Assembly: GCA_965153455.1 (NCBI GenBank)
Contig: OZ234498.1
Coordinates: 19,158,001 to 19,222,000, forward strand
DNA: 64,000 nt
Origin: Sphagnum compactum
Taxonomy: Eukaryota > Bryophyta > Sphagnopsida > Sphagnales
Direction of reading: 5' to 3'
Shown here: piece after piece, positions 1-13,086 of the stretch
Layout: every line of letters starts with the position of its first letter
How positions within the stretch are numbered: position 1 is the stretch's first letter
Position numbers and translations under genes: made by a program
The notes under the pieces: model-generated
What the model saw: only the letters and a program-made list of their open reading frames with translations
Databases searched by the model: none
What the model was told of the DNA's origin: nothing

Positions 1-1148
1 ATCTTTAGATTCATCATAAATGGATGGTTATTTTTATAATTAATGCAAATTATTGTTAAAATCATTGTGCAAAATGATCATTATTTTGAAGATTACTTAC
101 AATATTGATAATTCAATCGGTTTTAATTCACCAAATAATAATCATTATTTATTCAACTCTCTTGTTATGTTGGGTATTAGTCATTAGACATCCCCATTTT
201 AATGATTGTTTATTATTAATATTTGTGTGTTATGAAACCTTCCTTTGCTCTTGTGTGTTTTGTCTAGTAATTTTAAGAGTTTTAAGGTTGAAAGTTCATG
301 AAATTTTATTGTATCAATTTATTTGTTTAACTATTAATAGTCTTAAATTGTGATAAAATGTTTTAACATTGCTTGCGTTGATTGAAATATTATTTTTACA
401 AGTGAAAGAGTTTTATTTTGAAATAACCATATTTTTGGGATAAACATGCAAAGGGTTTTAAGTTTGTTCAAGTTGGGACTTGTGTTTTCGTTTTTTTGGT
501 TTGGCTTGTGTTGACACTTGTGGGGATTTAACCCCAAATCTAGTCTAAAACCACAAGCTAGCACATAGTTTAGCACAACTCTAAACTACCTATCTCCCCA
601 ACCTACTTATCTACCTAACTAAATAGGTACCTAGTTTTACATGCCCATGTAGGTTGACATATGTACATACCTACATGAGTATGTATTTAGCCTATGAAGG
701 TAGGATGTACGTACGTACGTACTTTTTTATCTAAATAGGTAGGTAGGTAGGTAGATTAAGTTTGTGAGCAGCTACTCATGTCCTTACCTTGGTACTTACC
801 AACTTAATATTAATATTTTGAATTAAATTTATTTTAAAATACCATGTGGCATATTTACATTGGGCCACATGTCATAATATAATATCATCCAAGCATTTGA
901 ATTGAACATCCCAAATTATTTCGAATAATATTATTATTTATATTTTAAAGAATTAAATATTGAGACATTTGGTAGCACGTCATTTGCCCTCAATAGTGAC
1001 CAAAATAGTCATATTTTAGTCACATGTGACAATACGTACACAATGGAATCAAAGGATGAACTTATATTTGTTGATTTTTTCTTTCATCCAATACCCCTTG
1101 TCCTTTATGAATAATATCGCATGCAATTTGTTCAAGGCGACTTAAGGG

Positions 1149-1181
1149 ATTTTAGTTGCAAATGTTGTTTGCAACTAAAAT
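1149..1181. repeat. Perfect 14-bp inverted repeat
   Basis: ATTTTAGTTGCAAA at 1149-1162 is the exact reverse complement of 1168-1181, with a 5-base loop. It has no neighbouring gene, so it is probably a small foldback remnant rather than a terminator or RNA gene. Confidence 0.7.
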
Positions 1182-3796
1182 TTAATCATAGAGACTAATA
1201 AAAAATACATGTTTTTTTTATATTAGCATGTGCATCAATAAACTCAATTAAATCTTAAATTATATACCAAATGTGGATTAGACCTCACAAGGGCATATGT
1301 GTATCAATAAAATCATATTTACCGAACTTTCAAAACCATTAACATTACAATTAGATGGGTGGGAAAAAAAAAGTTCGAAACTTTGGCCATGCACATAACC
1401 AAGGCACAAAAAATCAATTGTTGGGATCATCAAGTTCTAACAAGTTAACCAGCATGAAGCAAAATTTTTGGCATTCCAATTCAATTTGCAAGCAAGCTTT
1501 AAAGTAACACCTCAAAATTCGTACCTTTACAATTGTATGGTAATAAGAGGCATTGTCAAATTTCACAATCTCCAATGCTTTCCATGCCAAAATATTTCGC
1601 ACAACCAAGTACCAAGCTTTGTTTGTTTGATGAAGATGCCACATCACTAATGGGTCCATGGGCAAGCAAGTGAAGATATCTTCTATGATAAAGGCATATC
1701 TAAAAGGAAGGAGTAGATGGCCATGGTTCTTGTATGAAAGTTTTTAGCTATGGGTTTGGGTTTTGGGGTAGACGATTCCTTAACTTTTCGTGTTATTGGA
1801 GGTTTTTGGCTATGGTGAATAGGTTTTGGGGTAGATGGCACTTCACATTATAATTTTCTTAGAGGTTCATGACTTTCAATTTTCTCTTGGGATTTTGAAA
1901 AACCATTGCCAATAAGGGTTTTGAAGATCTCACAAGGTTGGTGGCAAAATACAAGTGACCACAATGAAAGGAGAAAGTTTACCAAATGGTGATGTTTGGG
2001 TTGAAACAATCATAAAATACATCATTTTTTTTGCATTGTCTAGGCTACAAGGACCAAACTTTTAGTTAGGGCCACACCTCACGTAAAAAAAATGAATTGC
2101 AACAAAAGCTTCTACAAAAATAACTTGTTGTTTCTAGAAATGCATTTCCCCTTGCTTGAAAATGCATTTCATTCTTGTGCATAATTTTGATGATTTCAAA
2201 CAATGTGTTAAAGATTTGGAAGCACTCTAATGTAGGTCATCTCATTCCATGTTTATCTCCAAATATTCGTTTGCACAATTTCTTTTCATTTGCTCTTCTT
2301 GCACATTCTTTTCTAAACCTCAATTACTTTTGCACACTCCTCAAGTTTTTACAAAGTTTCTCTTTACACTTGCACTCCCTAACATTTCGACCAAAAAATG
2401 AAAACTCAAAGAAAAAAATAAAAAATGAAAAAAAATCTTTGCATGTGACTTTCACATGGTCCTTGAGATTTTGCAACGGGTAAAGTGCAACTTGACCAAA
2501 ATAACTAACTTCATGGTAAGTTGAGGAGGAAAAACTTGTTTTACCCCTTGTTGAAGCCTTTTGTTTTTATTTTTGTACTATGTTTGTGATTACAACCCAT
2601 GAATATAACACCAAAAGTTGGTGTTTTCCTAATTTCATGAAAACTCTAATAAATCTTACATATTTGCACCATTTACTTGGTATATTTATAATTTGTCAAC
2701 AACACAATGGACAAGGCTACGTTGGTAATAACAAATATTGAATGGGTGTATTGAAACTAAATCTAGGACATATATGAACTCTTATTATGAACAAATGAAT
2801 CCATTCTATGATGTTAAAAACTTCAAACATGTTTAAGATATAACATTTGGTTTAAATATGATTTTTCATAAAGAGAAAATCAAAATAGGAATAAATTGCA
2901 ACACAAATTCTACACCATGATTTTAGGTTTAACATGGCATAATGATTGCCTTGGGCGTGATGCATCCATAGTTTTGGGTTGCAAATGGAAAGGATGTTGA
3001 AGAGAATTTTTACACTCATTTGAATGTGTTGACGGTAACAATTAGTTTATGTGCCTCGCAAGGTGGCTAGTGAAAGTAGGAAATTTTCTCTTCCCTTGTT
3101 CTAAGGATAGACATTTGATTTATAATGTTCGTTTTTCAAAATGACCATGCTCCATAATGCAAGAGCAATTATGTGAAAGGACAACCAATTGAACCTAATT
3201 ACAAGGCTTTGGCAAAAAATTGCACAATCTATCATCCTTAACCATAATATTTCAAAATGCATTAAATTGGCTAAGATTGCTTGCATTCAAGTGCTTGATT
3301 TTGTTGAGGATGAATGAACATTTAACACCATCAATTTAATGAAGAATTGTGGAATAGGCTTAACACACATTTGAATATGTGCACTGGATCTTATAGTCAA
3401 TGACTTTTTATTATGTGAAATTTTCCATATGAACAAACCGTTGTCAAATGGCTTGCAAAGTTTGATATTGTGCATATGCATAGGTGACTAATTTTTCTTT
3501 TAGATTATGTATGGTTTTGAGGTTCGCAAAAATGCAAATATGGGTGACAAACCATATTTAAATTTTGGGTGCCACATCTTTGATGTCATGTCTCATGAAT
3601 CATTACTACACCATGCACATATATACACTACTTGGTTTCTATTTTAATTGTTGTCACTTTAGTTCATGTTTGCATTCTTTTTGGTAGGTGTTACACATTG
3701 TAGAGCAATTGAAACAAATCATACAATCTAGTCACATTGAATTCCACATGATTTTTTTGTTTTAGTGCTTAGAGTTTGTTTTTTAATGGGGGTTTG

Positions 3797-3858
3797 TGTG
3801 TAGGTAAGGGCTTGAGCTACATAAGGGCAACACCCTTCTAGGGTTGGGGTTCAAATCC
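3797..3858 (+). repeat. tRNA-like (SINE head) candidate
   Basis: A box-A-like TGTGTAGGTAAGGG at 3797 is followed about 40 bases later by GGTTCAAATCC (3848-3858), a near-perfect RNA polymerase III B box (consensus GGTTCGANTCC). The intervening sequence does not fold into a clean cloverleaf by eye. The best reading is a degenerate tRNA-derived SINE head rather than a functional tRNA gene. Confidence 0.4.
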
Positions 3859-4845
3859 CCTTCGAAGTGTTAAGGTTTGGGTGGAAGAAGGACAAGTGAC
3901 TAGGTGCTAATAGATTTATGTAAGCAACAAAAATTTCTCCAAGGATTTAGGCCAAAGTCCAAAGTCCAAAGTTTAGATGCTTCAAAAGTCTTGATTTTAA
4001 AATAAATCAAAACAGATGCCCTTCCTTCGATTGCATTTTTGTTTGATTTGAAAATCTTCAATTTCTTCAGCTTGATCATCATCTTAAAATTGAGAGATGT
4101 TGTGTTAAGTTACCATGCGGTTTAGAGTTTATTTTGTAATTTTGTGTATACAAACAACATTACAACTTAGCTTTATACAAAATATCAAGTGACATTAGTT
4201 TCTTGTTCTATATAGCCAAATACAACCCTTTGACAACACACAAGGTTGCAATGTTTTCGATCACAATTTTTTTTGTTGTAGCCACTTTGTAAACATTTGA
4301 AAGAGATAACTTGCCATTATACCCATTCTTCATTTTTAAAAAATTGCCAACCCACCTCAACCTCACCCCCTCCCCCTAAAATTTATTATTAAAAAAATTA
4401 AATTAATTAAAAAAAACCAATTATGCTAAAAAAGGGTCTGGCCTGTGTAGCCAGCTTAGCAACTAGCTGGGCTTGAAAAAAAAAAAGGGTGTTGAATTAG
4501 AGTCCCTTGTCCCATACTCAATCATTCTACTAGGGCAGAATAATTCAGGCTTTGGACTTTGGTGGTAGATTTATGTCAGTGGATGACCCATTACCACTCC
4601 CAAATAAGGCACTGACAAAGGAGCTTCAAGACAAGGCAAAAAGGCCTGGCCATTCTCTTGTTTAGTTATGTAGGTAGCAGATGACCTCATTGCCCAACTG
4701 AATTATTCCCTCTCATGTAAGGATGGCACCTCATGTTTAAACAACCCACTCTTGTTGTCTTGCAAGGTACCATGCTCTTCTTGTTCACTACAACTGGATA
4801 TGGTTCTCCTTTGCTCATGACACATGTGTGAGGTAACCCATGTGG

Positions 4846-4890
4846 TTTCATCCATTTCAATACAAATATTTTACATTGAAATGGATGAAA
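4846..4890. repeat. Perfect 16-bp inverted repeat
   Basis: TTTCATCCATTTCAAT (4846-4861) pairs exactly with 4875-4890 around a 13-base AT-rich loop. Flanking bases (CATGTG upstream, CACATA downstream) partly extend the stem. It lies far from any recognised gene and is probably a foldback transposon remnant. Confidence 0.7.
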
Positions 4891-6953
4891 TACACATATT
4901 TGTCAAATACACTTACACGGCCCTGTGTACATGTACTACAGTTATTAGTAAAGTCACCCTGTCTTTGGGCCTCCTTTCATCCCAAACCCTTCTTTCAGTG
5001 GTATCCATAAAGTAATGAAATTTTATTAAATCTGGAAATGAAATGCTGAAAATCAGCATTTAATGCACAAGGTTCAAGACTAATTATAATAGCTTTACAA
5101 GTAGGAGCAGTGAAAATATATGCAGCAACAGTGGAGGCGCTAAAGAAAAAGGAAAGACCACAAAAAGTGAGGTCCCCCGGGCCCCCACCCTTGAATGCTA
5201 ATGTTTTTAATTTTAATTTTATTTTTGAGTGTCACCCTATTTATGATCAAACTCAGGGATCTAGTGTTGTTTCATTACTTTATAGATAATTTTATTAATT
5301 AATATTTTTAATGACCAGACCTTCTTGCAAAGTCACATGAATTAGTTGTGGGTGTATATTTTGATGGTTTTTTTTTGGGCAATTTAGCTGGCTTATCTTT
5401 AAAACATTATGAAATTTCCCCTCCTCAAGTAAAATCACATTTTTTGTATTTTTATATAATTACATTTTCTTACATACCATGTAAAATCATGTATATATAT
5501 ATTTTTTTGTCGGACTGTGTAAAACTATATAAGATATATTTATTTTTACGCTTTCACAGAGTGTAAGTCCCAAACCATTCACAGGCACAACACTGGTCTA
5601 AGCATTCCACTTCATTGGAATTGGCAACAAAGTTGTTCAGCCTTTCACAATGTTTACATTAGAGAAATTATTTTTTATTGTTAGATATAAGAAGGAAAGA
5701 AAAGTTAAGTATATGATACCTAGATGAACAACCTTAAAAGACACTTGATAAATGAGGTCATTTGAATCTTGAAGCTTCCTACATCACATTAAATTAGAAT
5801 AAAAATTGCATGAGAAATGTTTTGGATGTTTATGCTGGTTTGGGGTTGTAAAATGGGAGGCACTAAACACCCTCCATCATTGAGCTCTATCTTGAGCACT
5901 AGTCAGGCCAGTGGTTTTTTTGGGCAAAATTAGACCCAGAAAAAGCCCAAAAAAAATAGTCAAATTTACACTTGGGAAAAAAAAAAAAATTCCAAAAATT
6001 TCCCAATGTATGAAACCCATCACTAGCTCACATTTCAGAACCTCCTACAACAACATGATTTGGAATTTTTATTTTTATTTCTATTTTATTTTTTTGTGAT
6101 TCTTTCTTTTGGTAGGAGATATGCCATCAAAAAAAAAAGACAAATTGAAAAGGGGGGGGGGGGAAGCATTTGGAGTGTATTCAATTGACCAATAGATGAA
6201 GATAATTCTTTCAAATTGGAACACCCACTCAAATCAAGCATTCAATGCAAGCCAAAATATCATTTTCAAAAATTGTCATATACAAAATAGACCTATTATT
6301 ATTACCTAGGGGCCTATAAAAATCCCTTAAGCTACAAAACTCTATAATGAATCTAAACACAATATCCTTAAGGGCCTTGGTAGTAGGCTTGCAAGGCCAA
6401 CAAATCTGAGAAGATGTATGTAATGATGTGCGATGTGCTTCATTTAGGATGGATACAAGTGCATGGACTTAGCCTAATGCAGAGATGTCATGTCCGGGAC
6501 ACTGGATTCCCAAACCCTATTTTATCAAAACGTGCCCGGGTATCACTCAATTTGTTTTGGAATATCTGAATGGGGGCAATGGGCAGACTGGGGAAAAAAT
6601 CACAGCAATAGCCATCGGGGGGTCAGTTCTGTGGGCAAGTAGCAGCCAAAATTTTTATTTTTTTCTGGGTCAGTTTCAGGGGCAAGGGTATTAGCTGGGT
6701 GGCGATATACCTATATATATCCGGTCTGAAAACTGGCAAAGAACTGGGCCCGCTGCCTGAAAGAACCGCCCACATGGGAAAAGACCTTAGTTAGGTTTAT
6801 GTGTACTGTAGTTGGGTCTCTTTAGAAAAGGTGCATCCAAATGGGTACTTATATTGCAGACAGTTCAAAAGTACTACTGCCTGTATTTTTATTCCTTACT
6901 GCCCAATTGCCCGACCAAGATGTGTTTGGTGATGACCAGACACATCTCGGAGC

Positions 6954-7109
6954 TGCCCAGACACAATTTTTTTTTTCCTTCTTATATATTCACACTTTGG
7001 GCTTGTAATGGACACTATGAGGCAAGTATGCCTTATAATAGTGTATATTACACAGCCTACTATGCCTTGTAGTGTCCATTACAGGATCCAAAGTTTGTGT
7101 GTCTGGGCA
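6954..7109. repeat. Imperfect foldback (MITE-like) element
   Basis: A 21-base arm starting TGTAATGGACACTA (7004-7024) is nearly complementary to 7063-7083. The symmetry continues outward: CACACTTTGG upstream matches CCAAAGTTTGTGTG downstream, and GCCCAGACACA (from 6955) matches the GTGTCTGGGC ending near 7108. The left arm carries an extra poly-T-rich insert. This is the structure of a hairpin MITE or foldback element. I saw no clear target-site duplication. Confidence 0.55.
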
Positions 7110-7319
7110 TCATCCATCTTTTGGATCAGGCTGAGGGCAGATAATGAAAAAAGAAGCAGCAGAAACAATTATTATTATTATTATTTTTTGGGTAAGTTAT
7201 GTTCAGCAATAAAAATAAATAAAATATAATTCAACTTTATATACTAAATAATGAAATACTATTGTGCTCAAAAGCTTCATATCATATCTTTGTAATATTG
7301 GGAAGCATGCATTTTCCCA

Positions 7320-8170
7320 GAATTTTAGGCATAATTAATTAATTTTTTTGGAATATTCTGGAATGTTCTATATTCTTGAAGATTCCATTTCAGAATATAG
7401 AACATTCCGGAATATTCCAAAAAGAATCTTCATTTTCCTTTCACAAATTTTTTCTTTCTTGAGAAAAATATTTTTTGGGGGGAAATTTTCAGCATTTCCA
7501 AAAATAATATAATTTGTGCTGAAGCCACCAAGGTACTATGATATTAAATCTCAATTTGTTTTGCTCCAAATGTGGCAGAGTTAATTGGACACCCCTCCAT
7601 TTAAATATCCCATTTCACCCCCCCCAACCAAAAAAATAAAATCCCAAATGTTCAAAAAAAATTCTTCAATTTCCTTCATTCAAAAAAAAAATAAAAATTG
7701 GAGAAAAAGTAGTTTATGAAAATTTTGGCAAAAGCCATCTTTTTTCTTTTTCTTTTTTCTGGCAATACCAATTTTGGGTAAAAAAAGTTTGGGCAATACC
7801 AGCTTCTGTTATACTGTCTGTCTCTTCTCTCACATTGCAATACTATCATCATAACTGATATCCTGACAATTGACAAAAACCCTAGCAATGGACTACTACT
7901 ACTACCATAGTACCTTGGCCATTTCAACACATGTCCGTTGAATAATTATTAATTAATTAATTAATTTGGAAACATTCATTTCAACAAAAATGGAATATTC
8001 CTAAATATTAACTATTTTTCCTTCACAATATTTTTTTTATTTGGGAAGAAATAATTAAAATTTGAAGTTTTCAACATCTCTGAAAATAATATAATAATTC
8101 GTGTCGAACTGGCCAAGGTACTAAGGTATCCATCCAGTAGGGTTTTGTTATGAGGTTTCTGGATCACAAA
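7320..8170. repeat. Dispersed repeat family, copies A and B
   Basis: Two related segments share a core reading roughly AAAATAATATAAT, then TCG or TGC, AA, CCAAGGTACTA (near 7500-7538 and 8075-8133). A reverse-oriented CATAGTACCTTGGCC lies at about 7908-7922, so copies occur in both orientations. A relative of the core recurs at 16826-16895. I recognise no coding capacity. This is a non-autonomous repeat family I cannot assign to a known superfamily. Confidence 0.5.
7345..7423. repeat. 32-bp-arm palindrome with GAA/TTC modules
   Basis: The arms at 7345-7376 and 7392-7423 are reverse complements with one mismatch and a 15-base loop. Within the arms, GAA and TTC alternate at exact 5-bp spacing: 7351, 7356, 7361, 7366 on the left and 7400, 7405, 7410, 7415 on the right. 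That spacing matches the heat-shock element consensus nGAAnnTTCn. Whether a heat-shock factor binds here is inference only. Confidence 0.75.
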
Positions 8171-11100
8171 CCTTTGCTAGCAACTATGACTTTTTGTGGT
8201 TAAATAATAAGAAAGGATTTTTTATTCTTTCAGCAACAACAAAACCATTTAGCAAATTTGGGGGTTTTTTTTACCAGTCTTGGCCGTTTATCTAGGTGGA
8301 TGGTTATTTCAGCTTGGTTCCGATTTGGTTTTGGAACTGGAACTAGAACCAGGTCCCAGTTCTAGGATTGGATGGAACTGGTGTAACACATAAATACGGA
8401 TGACCAAAAATTTGGGTTATTGTGTGAATGGGGTACTTATCATTTTTTGTACAAGAACCCAAAAATCACTTGTTATCTTGTCTTTTAGCATTTATAGGAA
8501 TGCCTACGAATGCTTGTGATTTGATGGCATTTCTACAAACCATAACCATGGTGTTAAGGAAGTGTGAAAGGTTAGGGATTAGCATTAAGCTGTTTGTTTT
8601 TTATTCGAGGTTGATGAAAATTGCGCAAGCGATGGAGCAAGACAAGGAGGCAAGATTACAAACTAGCAACATTGCTCCAAGCTAAGATGCTCTTTTGTTC
8701 TCTTAGAAATTATGGTTGAATCATTGTTTTTGTTGTAGGATTTTATGTGTGGAGTTTGTTAATTTTGGGATGAATGCACGGAACTGGTGTTGATATTATA
8801 TTTTGTCTACAAGATGTTCGTTGCATTGGAGTTACGAAGTAGAATGTCCGTGTATAGAGTGCCACCAAAAAGAAGGAGAAACGATTTCTGGTGTGGAAAT
8901 CCCTAACATTTTGAATACAAACTTAACAAGATTTGCTAGAAATTTCCAAAGAGTAGAAAAAAGGTTATAATAGGTATTGTTTCTAAACCTAAATCCTTCT
9001 AGCCAAGCAAATTTTGTTATTATAGTTCTGTGGACCTCAAGGGATCAGACCTCTTTTGATTTCCTCTCGAAGAGCCAATTGATCGTTAATGAGTGTGGCT
9101 GCTCATCCTTCAACAACAGAATCCCCACAAATGTTATCCCACACCATTACATAGTTCCTCTTAGAAATTGGATAGAGACTAAGACCATCTACATCTCACA
9201 GCATCCTCTTGTTCCAAAATCCCCGGAGCTCCCACTATATCACAGGTACTCTCTTCTCAAAGTAGACCACATTATACGTTCACGTTGAAACCCCCAAGAA
9301 CTGACAAAAAGATGGCTGACATTATAATTGCTCCTAAAATCCTAGATTCTTTCATCATTTCCCTTGATCTGGTCCTTAAAATGCAAACATTAAACCTCCT
9401 ATTTCCTTGCTGACTCTCTTAGCACATCAAAAGATCAAGTGCCAAGTTCAAGAGAAGAAGAAGTCCAGAGGGATTTTCATCCCCAAATTGATTACTATAA
9501 AAATCCAAACCAACTCCACACATCCTAACTAGCAGAATAGAAACTTAGCTTCTCTCCTCCAAATTCCCCCCCCCCCCCCTTGTCCTTCTTCTCAACTAGC
9601 TTCATATAACTTTCCGTTGTCCACATGCCTTCGCTCCTTTGAAAGCTTAGCACCAATTGTTTCCAAGGATCGTGATTCACACTGCTCATAAAGATTGTCC
9701 ATCTAATAGCTAGGATCCCACTCCATCACCGAAACTAGCTCACCAAAGCCACTCCACAATAACCTGCAAAACAACAAACCAAGCCAAAAACAATAAAACA
9801 AGTAATTGAACTTTTCAACGTCCTTAAAACACAACAATTTTAGCAAGCTCTGCCACATAGCTGAATTGGGGTTTTTGCTTTCATCCACAGAAAATGTTGG
9901 ACACTGTTTTTAGGTCACAAGAGTCTTTAAAGATAAATGATGGAGGGGATGAAAGGCTCTAAAGGATTATTTGAAAGGTCGGTTGTGGATTTTTCTATTC
10001 AAGTTTGATATACTTGAATCAAGTTTTGGTCAATCATGTGAAGGATCAAATACCTTTATATTTGGAAACTCCGAATGTTATTTATTTCATAGGAGAAATT
10101 GGGCTAGTAGGAGATTCGTAAAAGTTTTGTTGATGAAATTGATAATTGTTTGTTAAACATCATCTCCATATTTTGATTAGGTTCATAAGGCAATATGAGT
10201 TCTGACAAGGGAGATAAGGGACATTGAGTATGTTGATAGAATTCCACAACCAAGAGACCATGATAGTTGTTTGAAAGGAAATCCAGAGTGTGTTGGTCCA
10301 TCATTTATCCATAGTTTATTGTTGTTCGTATCTCGCGAGCAAGGACTCCAAGTTGGTTGTTGCTAATTGTTAATTACCAAGTAATTTGGTCAACATGAAC
10401 ATATCATTTCTTTAAATTTGAAAGGAAGGCTACATAACCTTGTATGGTGCCCCATTTTTTTGGTTATACCTGAACTAGATCAACGAGGAACTAGTTATGG
10501 AACCATGTTTGTACCACCCTTCGTTTATGGCATTGCAAGGAATCAAAACTAAACTTGACATCTAGTTCCAAACTCATTTCAAAAATTAGAATTAGACCAA
10601 GATTCTTTTACAAATACAATTATGGTTTTAGGGTTTACTAGTGTCCAAAATATTTTGGGGGTTAAATTATGAATTTTTGGGGTAGTTTGAAAATGTACAA
10701 GGTTTATTGGGGGTTGAAATAGGGTTTGAAGGGGGTTTGATGTATGGTTTATTGGGGGGTCTAAAATAAAAGCTTTCCTAGGGCAAGAACAAGGTTCTTT
10801 TGGGGTATCTAAAGTAAGGTTTTTTGGGTCTGAAATAGGGTTTTTGGGGGGTTTAAAATAAGGTTTATTTGGGTAGATTTACAATAGGGTAGAATTGAAG
10901 TTTGCAAGGGTGGCAAGAGGCCATTCAAGGTGGTAGATACAATTTTGGAAACCTTATACATAGAACCACATGACAATGACAATAAAAATTATGATCTTTT
11001 GTAGATATTTAGTGTAGGTTAGGGTTCTAGTTTGTATTAGTTTAGGAATTTTCTTAATTAAAATTATATATTTAAAAACAAGTAAAAAAAAAGAAGAGGA

Positions 11101-12059
11101 AACATGGTTATAGATAATTTAACGCAAAACTAGAATTGGATTTGGGTCCCATATTTGAAATAAAAAGGAATAAAAATGAAACTGAGATTGATCCTTTCAA
11201 AAATGTTAAATATTACAACTAAGGGGTTTTCATAGAATTGGAGATCGAGTTGGTCAACATTAGTTTTTACCATGGTACTAATGCGATTATTGGGTTCACC
11301 CAAGGCACCTTGACAAATACCTTTGACAAACTTAAAAAATCGCCTAGGGAAAAAAAATAATAATGAAAGGTGGCAGTATGGAAGTTACAATCTTATTAAA
11401 AGTTTCAACTAATGTTCCCAACTAATATATATCCTAACCGCTAAAGCCTATTAAATTTACGAGTTCACTTAGGTGTTGAAAGACAAGTTGCAAGAAAGGC
11501 CCTTCAACAAGAAATTGAATATCTCTTTCAACACATTGTAATAAAAATTTGTAGGATTTAAGATTTCTTCTAGATTCATTGTTGATTGGGTGTTACTTAC
11601 AAATGCAACAATGAAGATGGTGGTTGATTAATTTTTGGTTGGAAGTGAGGGTGAGGCTTCATATATTTAAACTTTAAAACACCCAAATGCATCCAAAATT
11701 TGTTGATGCTAATTCCAAATACACTACACCAGAATGTGATTTTCATGATTAGGATAGTTTACAACTATTGTGTTAATGTAGTAACGTAGTTGTAATGTGT
11801 CTAAACTTATTCCCATTTTTACAACTATAATCAAAAATTTGACTATATAATTACAAATACAATTATTTACAATTGTAACTTTAATTAGTGACTAATAATC
11901 ATGTGCATTTATAATTTAATTTATTTGTAGGGCACCTTTGTGAAAATTAACACATTGTCATGCATGTGCCATTGAAATAAATGAGGTCCTTCATTTTCAT
12001 TTTAATTTTTGTGGACTAGTTGCATAAAAAATATGATTGTCAAACTTTTTTCAACAATG
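8171..12059. other. Intergenic DNA, no gene recognised
   Basis: No frame in this stretch resembles a known protein. It includes a poly-C run near 9567-9580 and a G-rich, degenerate, tandem-like tract at about 10620-10890, where motifs such as AGGTTTATTGGGGG and GGTTTTTGGGG recur with irregular spacing. Remaining frames (for example 8428-8685 and 8977-9288) lack coding character. Confidence 0.5.
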
Positions 12060-12530
12060 TAAAAAATAATAATTTAGTTTAAATAGTTTAATTAAACCTA
12101 GATTAACATAATTTACTTATTTTAACCTACTTCAATAAGTTTTGTGTACTTTAGTTAAATATAATGTATTTAAACTAAACTTAATTTAATTTTGCCTAAT
12201 TTAGTCTAATTTTTATTTTTATTTCTAGTTTACTTTAGTTTACCAAATTTAGTGTAATTTAACCAAATTTTGTCTAAATATCTTCATTTAACCTAGTTTA
12301 ATTAAATTTAACCGCATTTAGTTGCATTTATCTTAATTTAACCTATTTAAACCAAGTTTATCCTAGTTTATTCTAGTTTAGCCTAATTTAACATAATTTC
12401 AATTATTTTGAACCTAGTTTAACATCATTACCTAAAATATTAGCTAGGTGTAACCAAGTTTAACCAAATTTAACTTAGTTTAATCTAATTTATCTTGATT
12501 AAAACATGTATTTATTTAATTCTGGATTAA
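12060..12530. repeat. AT-rich degenerate short-period array
   Basis: Variants of a TTTAACCTAGTTTA-like word recur every 10-20 bases across nearly 500 bp (TTTAACCTA, CTAGTTTA, CTAATTTA, ACCAAGTTTA). The period is irregular, so this is a decayed low-complexity satellite-like tract rather than a clean minisatellite. No frame is open for any length. Confidence 0.55.
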
Positions 12531-12782
12531 ATTGTTAATTTTGGACTTTTCAAATTTAGTGGTTAAGATAAAATGTTTTGAACAAAAAATTGGAAATATC
12601 TTTTTTTGGGATCATTTATTGAGGCAAAACATTATTAATATATGTTGTTACATCATATGATGGTCCCCAAATCAATTTTCTCTTCAAAATTTCAAGCTAC
12701 AAATGGTCATTTGTTAATTCTAGACTTTTCAAAAGTTCAAAACTAACTAAATACATGATTCAAATTAACTTTAGCCAAACAT

Positions 12783-12921
12783 TATGAGAAAATCATGTTC
12801 GTTGCAACTAGTCTCATGTAATTAAAAAATGTCTGATGCAATTAAAAATAATTGTAATCTAATTGCATTGAACATTTTTTAATTACATTGAACAAGTTAC
12901 AAAGAACATGATTTTCTCATA
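12783..12921. repeat. 139-bp foldback element (about 62-bp arms)
   Basis: The left arm begins TATGAGAAAATCATGTTC and the right arm ends with its reverse complement GAACATGATTTTCTCATA. The two arms are about 62 bases each and match at most positions, including a shared TGTAATTAAAAAATGT core. The loop is about 15 bases. This is a nearly whole-length hairpin of the kind seen in MITEs and young inverted-repeat loci. I could not identify target-site duplications. Confidence 0.7.
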
Positions 12922-13086
12922 GGGACTAAATACATTTAGTCAAGTTAAACAACCTTAGTCAAAATGGCCAACGGGTTTTAGTCAAATGGGACATTTAATC
13001 AAATTGAACATAGAAAACTGGCATCATTAGCCAAAATGACCAATGTTCTTTAATAAAATGGAACATCTTATGCCTATTACATATTT

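Larger units (their letters stand above)
1..6950. other. AT-rich intergenic DNA, no gene recognised
   Basis: No open frame here resembles a known family, and none has convincing splice signals and coding composition; the longest frames are about 100 codons and read as random AT-rich sequence. The block holds short tetranucleotide runs (CGTA near 710-721, GTAG near 737-754), an imperfect direct duplication near 1740-1850 built on a TTTTGGGGTAGA core, a poly-G run near 6150, and the hairpins and SINE-like head listed separately. Confidence 0.6.
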
